The notes under the pieces are model-generated. The model had not been told where the DNA came from and searched no databases. It saw only the letters and a list, made by a program, of their open reading frames with translations. From assembly GCA_916700875.1 (NCBI GenBank), contig CAKAKS010000013.1, positions 14,318,596-14,382,595 of the forward strand: a stretch of DNA of 64,000 nucleotides, read 5' to 3'. Below are positions 59,727-64,000 of this stretch, piece by piece. Origin of the DNA: Sebastes aleutianus (Eukaryota > Chordata > Actinopteri > Perciformes > Sebastidae). The position numbers and the translations under genes were made by a program. The first letter of the stretch is position 1, and each line of letters begins with the position of its first letter.

Positions 59727-62700
59727 GCATGTATGTCTGTTTGTTCATGTGTATATAATGGGCTACATGTCCTTCAAGGTATCCTTTTTAAAAGTAAACC
59801 AGGTCCATGGATATGTGTTTGACTGTTTTATGCACATGTGTGTATGCATGCATTTGTTAGCATCATGTGTTAACCATATGTGTGTGGCTCTTATAAAAGT
59901 TCACTACAGACTTTAAAATGGTTTCTCCCCCTGATAAAAGTCCACCATGTTTAGCACAGTTTGTCTGCCCTCTTTTATCTGTCTGAGGCCCATTTATTTT
60001 TTTGATTCTAACACTCCACTTATTGAGTATGAGGACCTAACTGGGCATTTAGTGAGTTGAAATTGTACTGCAGGAGGACAGGTTGTATGTGCTTGAAGAT
60101 TTTGTTCTCAAACTTTAATCGGAAAGTTTTTGTTTGAAGCTGGAAGAAATCAGAGGGTCAGTGGAGCAAGAGAGAGCGAGAGAGAGAGCACGTAGATAAA
60201 GGGGGAGAGGGAGACCAGACCAATGGGATGAGGGAAGGGGGCAATGGGCAGAGAATCAACAGAGAAGTTACTGAGCGGTGGCCATTCACCTATTGATGGT
60301 GAGCAGCTCTTTGCCAGTTGACTGAGCTCATGTCCTCCACCACGTACTATTGGGATTCGTTTGTGTCTTTATTATGCATGCAAACAGAATAGGTTTGAGA
60401 GAAAAACTATCAACATGCAATCAAAAAATATTTAAAATAAATTTGTGAGTAATCCAAATTCCAAAAGTTTTGCTTGTCAATCCAAAAGTTTTATTAGCAA
60501 AAAGAATCACTGAAGTTGTGGAAATGGAAAAGAAAGCACTTCAGAATGACTTGTAATGACACCTGACATAATGACTCACTCGCTTTTTAATTTGATAGGA
60601 TAGGACTAATTCCTCATCTCCTGAAGAAGAAATTCCTAACTTGTGTGAACTTGCTTTACCCTTCTCAGACAAACAAGTGTTCAGTATATGAGGTTTTATC
60701 TCTTGTGAGATACTGCACATGGAGGTCGACTGCTGTCATTGACACAGTTGGAGGTCGGGCTCTGTTATGTAATATGTTGGCACAGCCATTACATTTTTAT
60801 GGACACATACATTACATTTTATTCACTCTGCCTCTGCTGCTGACACCTGATGTCTTGTGGTGGTGGCGAACGCATCTGCAAAAGCTATACAAGGCTCAAT
60901 ATTTGATATTAGTAGCTGCACTCGTTGAAATCATAGGTTGGCATATGCAGCTGATTTATTTACATACCAGGTCAGGCACTGATAGGCATGTTATCATTGT
61001 GTCTTATGTCATGATAGTGGCTTGTTTTAACATGTCAGGTATGTTTCATTCAGAAACAAGCAGCAAAACTGAATTAGCATGTGGCTAGACATCAGTGTCA
61101 TAGGTGAACTCTGTTTGACTGGCCCCTGGAGGGGTGAACGGTTACTTGGATGGTAAATGGTAAATATTGACCCCAGCCAAACACACTCTCTGACATGTGT
61201 GAACCCGTCTAAGCACACAAAATGACAACAGACTTAATATTGAGAGTCTGTTAGAGAGGGAAGGAGACTCGAAAGAATTCTTCTTAGCGAGGTCCAACGC
61301 GGCCTGGCTACACCGGCGCTGGTGATGTAACGCTTGCACGCTGTGGTTGGCCCACTTGGCATGACTGAGAGCACTCTCTGTGCTTCTAAAGGAGGTGTGT
61401 GAGAAACTATGAGAGTGTGGTATTAATCACAACCTTTAAGAGACAGCCTGAGGACCTTGGCAGAGAGAGAAAATGAGTGTAAGTGACGGAGAGAGAGATT
61501 AAACTTCAGTGAGAGAGAAACAGAAAAAAATAGGTCAAATGAAAGACAAGTCATAGGGTATTTGAACTGATCAGAAATCCTACTGCAACTAAGATTTACT
61601 TTTGTCAGTGAATGCATCATTGATTGTCACATTCATTTTAACCATAATTCTGGTTGATTTTGAAATTGTCCTCTTGGGAATGTCATTGACACGGACTCTG
61701 TTATCTGGAGCTGATAAGAGAACACACAAGAGTTGAGAAACGATCACGTATATCTGTGTCAAACCCCAGCGTGTGGTTGTGTTACTGAACTTCTGTCATC
61801 ACTACATGTAAACATGCATATATAGGTGCACACAATCCAACAAATTAAAGACATTTGGCTTTGATAAGACAAAGTGTTGAAAAGTCTTGATGCTGTGCAA
61901 ATGTCTTTCTGGTTTAACTCTTGATTTTCATGTAAATATCACAATAATAATAAGGTGTAATAGGGTGTATTTACCCTTTAAATTAGGGTAGGATCAAGTT
62001 AGTCATTTGCAGGTTAGGATCAGAGTTAGTCATGAATGCTTTAATGCGACGTCCTCACTGTTTTGTCTCTGTGTTGCACGGGGATAAAAGAATAGTAGCC
62101 TATTGTTCACTTTACAAAGCAGGACTACAAAGAGCCATTTTAAGAGCCTGTAATCAAATCCTGTCCTTTTCAGCTGTTTCCTGCACTGTTTTTTTTCTTC
62201 TTTCGTGCTATGCACCACAATATTTACTGACTTTTCCTCTCTTCCTCTCCCTTTCTTTTCACTGCGTTTCACCTTAAGTCTGTTGATGAGGAGTTTACCC
62301 AACATTTTAATCTGCTAAACTGTTTAGGATCAAATTCATATTGGTTATTCTAATGTAGGTTGTACACAAAAGTAAGAAGACAACAAATCTAGTTTTATGA
62401 ACGTACGCTTGGTGAGATATAAGTCCATTGAAATATCAAGGAAAATCCAATTGGTCTGTTTAACAATACATCAAAGTGAATGTAAAATGTGCATTCTCTC
62501 TTTTGTCAGTGCAGAATTGCAGTTTAAAAACTATTTTCTCTTCCTCCCCGTATTGTAGTCCTCAAGAACAAGACTGGTAGCTAGCAGCACAGCCATACTT
62601 TTAGTCATTAGCATGATAATAAGCAAAAGCACAGTAATAAATGTAAAACAAATGATTTTAATAAATGAAAAAGGCCATAAAGGTCATAATTGCATATTGT

Positions 62701-62907
62701 TTTAAAAGTCACACAAATACTGTTATTTCTTAGTGATTTCCTTGGAAGTTTCTCAGAAAGAACTGTGCAATCTAATACACATTATAAAGCTTATGGAGAC
62801 AAAGACTTTTTAAGACTTTTTTTGTTTTGGATTTCCAGAGGAATTTCTTCATAACAATTCAACCCCAACTAAGTATTAATTAATGAAATAAAATAAAATA
62901 AAATAAT
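58961..62907. other. Intergenic, no gene seen
   Basis: Contains CA, TG and GA tracts and otherwise unique-looking DNA. Open frames such as 60645-61088 (147 aa) show no family resemblance and no splice context, so they are not called. Confidence 0.45.
59680..59719. repeat. (TG)n microsatellite
   Basis: About 20 TG dinucleotides followed by 'tatatatgg'. Confidence 0.9.
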
Positions 62908-63355
62908 GTCCTTCAGTGGCCCAGCCAGAGCCCTGACTTGAACCCAATCGAACATCTCTGGAGAGACCTGAAAATGTCTGTCAACCGACGGTCCCCATCC
63001 AACCCGACAGAGCTGGAGAGGATCTGCAGAGAAGAATGGCAGAAACTCCCCAAATCCAGGTGTGCAAAGCTTGTCACGTCATACCCAAGAAGACTCGATG
63101 CTGTAATCGCTGCCAAAGGGGCTTCAACTCAGTACTGAGTAAAGGGTCTGAATACTTATGTCAAAGTGATATTTCAGTTTTTCCTTTTTAATAAATTTGC
63201 AAAAATTTCTAAAATTCTGTTTCCACTTTGTCATTGTGGTGTATTGCGTGTAGATTGATGAGGGAAAAAAGTAATTTTATTGATTTTAGCATAAGGCTGC
63301 AACATAACAAAATGTGAAAAAAGTGAAGGGGTCTGAATACTTTCTGAAGGCACTG
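62908..63355 (+). mobile_element. 5'-truncated Tc1-like transposon
   Basis: Starts abruptly inside the transposase gene. The frame runs WPSQSPDLNPIEHLWRDLK (the C-terminal DDE motif region with DLNPIEHLW) and stays open for about 75 codons to TGA at 63136-63138. The right terminal repeat follows: 'ggggtctgaatactttctga' then 'aggcactg', and the TA target dinucleotide. The left end and about two thirds of the transposase are missing, so it cannot be active. The unbroken residual frame suggests a fairly young insertion. Confidence 0.9.
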
Positions 63356-63559
63356 TATATGTATATATGTACAGTATATGTTTTTGTTTTTATTTTGTTC
63401 TTTTTTTTATTTATTATTGAATTGACGCTTTGGCAATATTGTTCACCTGACAGTCATGCCAATAATGCAAATTGAAATGAATTGATATCCCACAATGCAA
63501 TGCGGTAGTGAACACAACGTTCATAACAGACGTTGACGTACAACTCGGTGACGTTAATA

Positions 63560-63635
63560 ACGCTTCAATTTAAGTGTAAGTATACGATTTTTTTTATGTG
63601 TGTTTTTTTTTTAACTCTATTCTTTCTTTTTATCA

Positions 63636-63673
<38 letters not shown>

Positions 63674-63840
63674 TATTTTCTTAATTATATTTCATTTTGA
63701 ATGTTGAAGTTGTTTTCTCTAGTGTACTTAATGAGTTTGTCTATAAGCTCATCTACTTAAAAATTGGTCTATAAACTATTGTAATTAAGAACTGTAAATT
63801 GCATATATGAAAACAACCTCGAAAAAAGGGAAAAAATAAA
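63560..63840 (+). repeat. T-rich retroelement tail, copy 2, with (TTA)n
   Basis: T-rich DNA with an ATT/TTA trinucleotide run (about 63640-63674) ending 'gaactgtaaattgcatatatg' and then 'aaaacaacc'. The ending is shared with 22086-22115. Confidence 0.55.
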
Positions 63841-64000
63841 GTATATAAACAAAAGTACAAGATGACACTTATGCAACAACACTGAATAGGCCTATATATA
63901 CTGGAAAAACAAAGTTTGGAAACTTGTGTTTGGTGGATTATTTCTCTGTTGTTACAATGCTAATGGTCATTGTATTTTACATCATTGGAAAGCCTGTTTA

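Noticed and set aside
60645..61088. 147-aa open frame
   Set aside because: The longest frame in the right flank, but it has TTG-type initiation, no domain similarity I can see and no exon signals.

Overview
This window looks like nuclear DNA from a teleost fish. It has vertebrate multi-exon genes with GT/AG introns, canonical eukaryotic tRNA genes, many CA/GA microsatellites, and a dense load of repeat types I recognise from fish genomes: Tc1 remnants, hAT-type non-autonomous elements, RTE/L2-like LINE tails and fold-back elements. No bacterial, phage, CRISPR or retroviral coding sequence was seen. All family names come from recognition by eye; no database search was run.

Three protein-coding genes can be assembled with every splice junction in frame. 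(1) snx15 (minus strand, 12188 to 6093, 7 exons, 388 aa) encodes a PX + MIT domain sorting nexin. (2) slc3a2 (plus, 24154 to 28099, 10 coding exons, 514 aa) encodes the CD98/4F2 heavy chain that partners light-chain amino acid transporters; one of its introns is GC-AG. (3) A plus-strand gene (50238 to 58144, 10 coding exons, 997 aa) encodes an ELM2-SANT-C2H2 protein of the MIDEAS/TRERF1/ZNF541 family, the scaffolds of the mitotic HDAC1/2 complex (MiDAC). snx15 and slc3a2 are both on human 11q12-13, so the left half looks like conserved vertebrate linkage. No human member of the third family maps to that region as far as I know.

RNA genes: two identical intact tRNA-Leu(AAG) genes plus two decayed copies lie in snx15 introns, on the same strand as the host. 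One intact initiator tRNA-Met(CAT) lies at 16841-16912 on the minus strand.

Layout: 1-6.0 kb is purine-rich low-complexity DNA and dispersed repeats. 6.1-12.2 kb is snx15. 12.4-15.2 kb is a 2.8-kb AT-rich minisatellite with higher-order structure, directly upstream of snx15. 15.2-23.2 kb is intergenic with tRNA-iMet. 23.2-28.7 kb is slc3a2. 28.7-50.2 kb is a gene-poor stretch of nested transposon remains, including a 2.9-kb hAT-like element with a perfect 8-bp target duplication and an internal ~340-bp tandem array, a 481-bp fold-back element and a degenerate Tc1. 50.2-58.4 kb is the MiDAC-type gene. 58.4-64 kb is intergenic and ends with a 5'-truncated Tc1 element.

The genes do not form a functional cassette. 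The most unusual content is the MiDAC-family gene and the repeat architecture: nested TIR elements with exact target-site duplications, the higher-order minisatellite and the fold-back element. Nothing seen amounts to a clearly new biological system.
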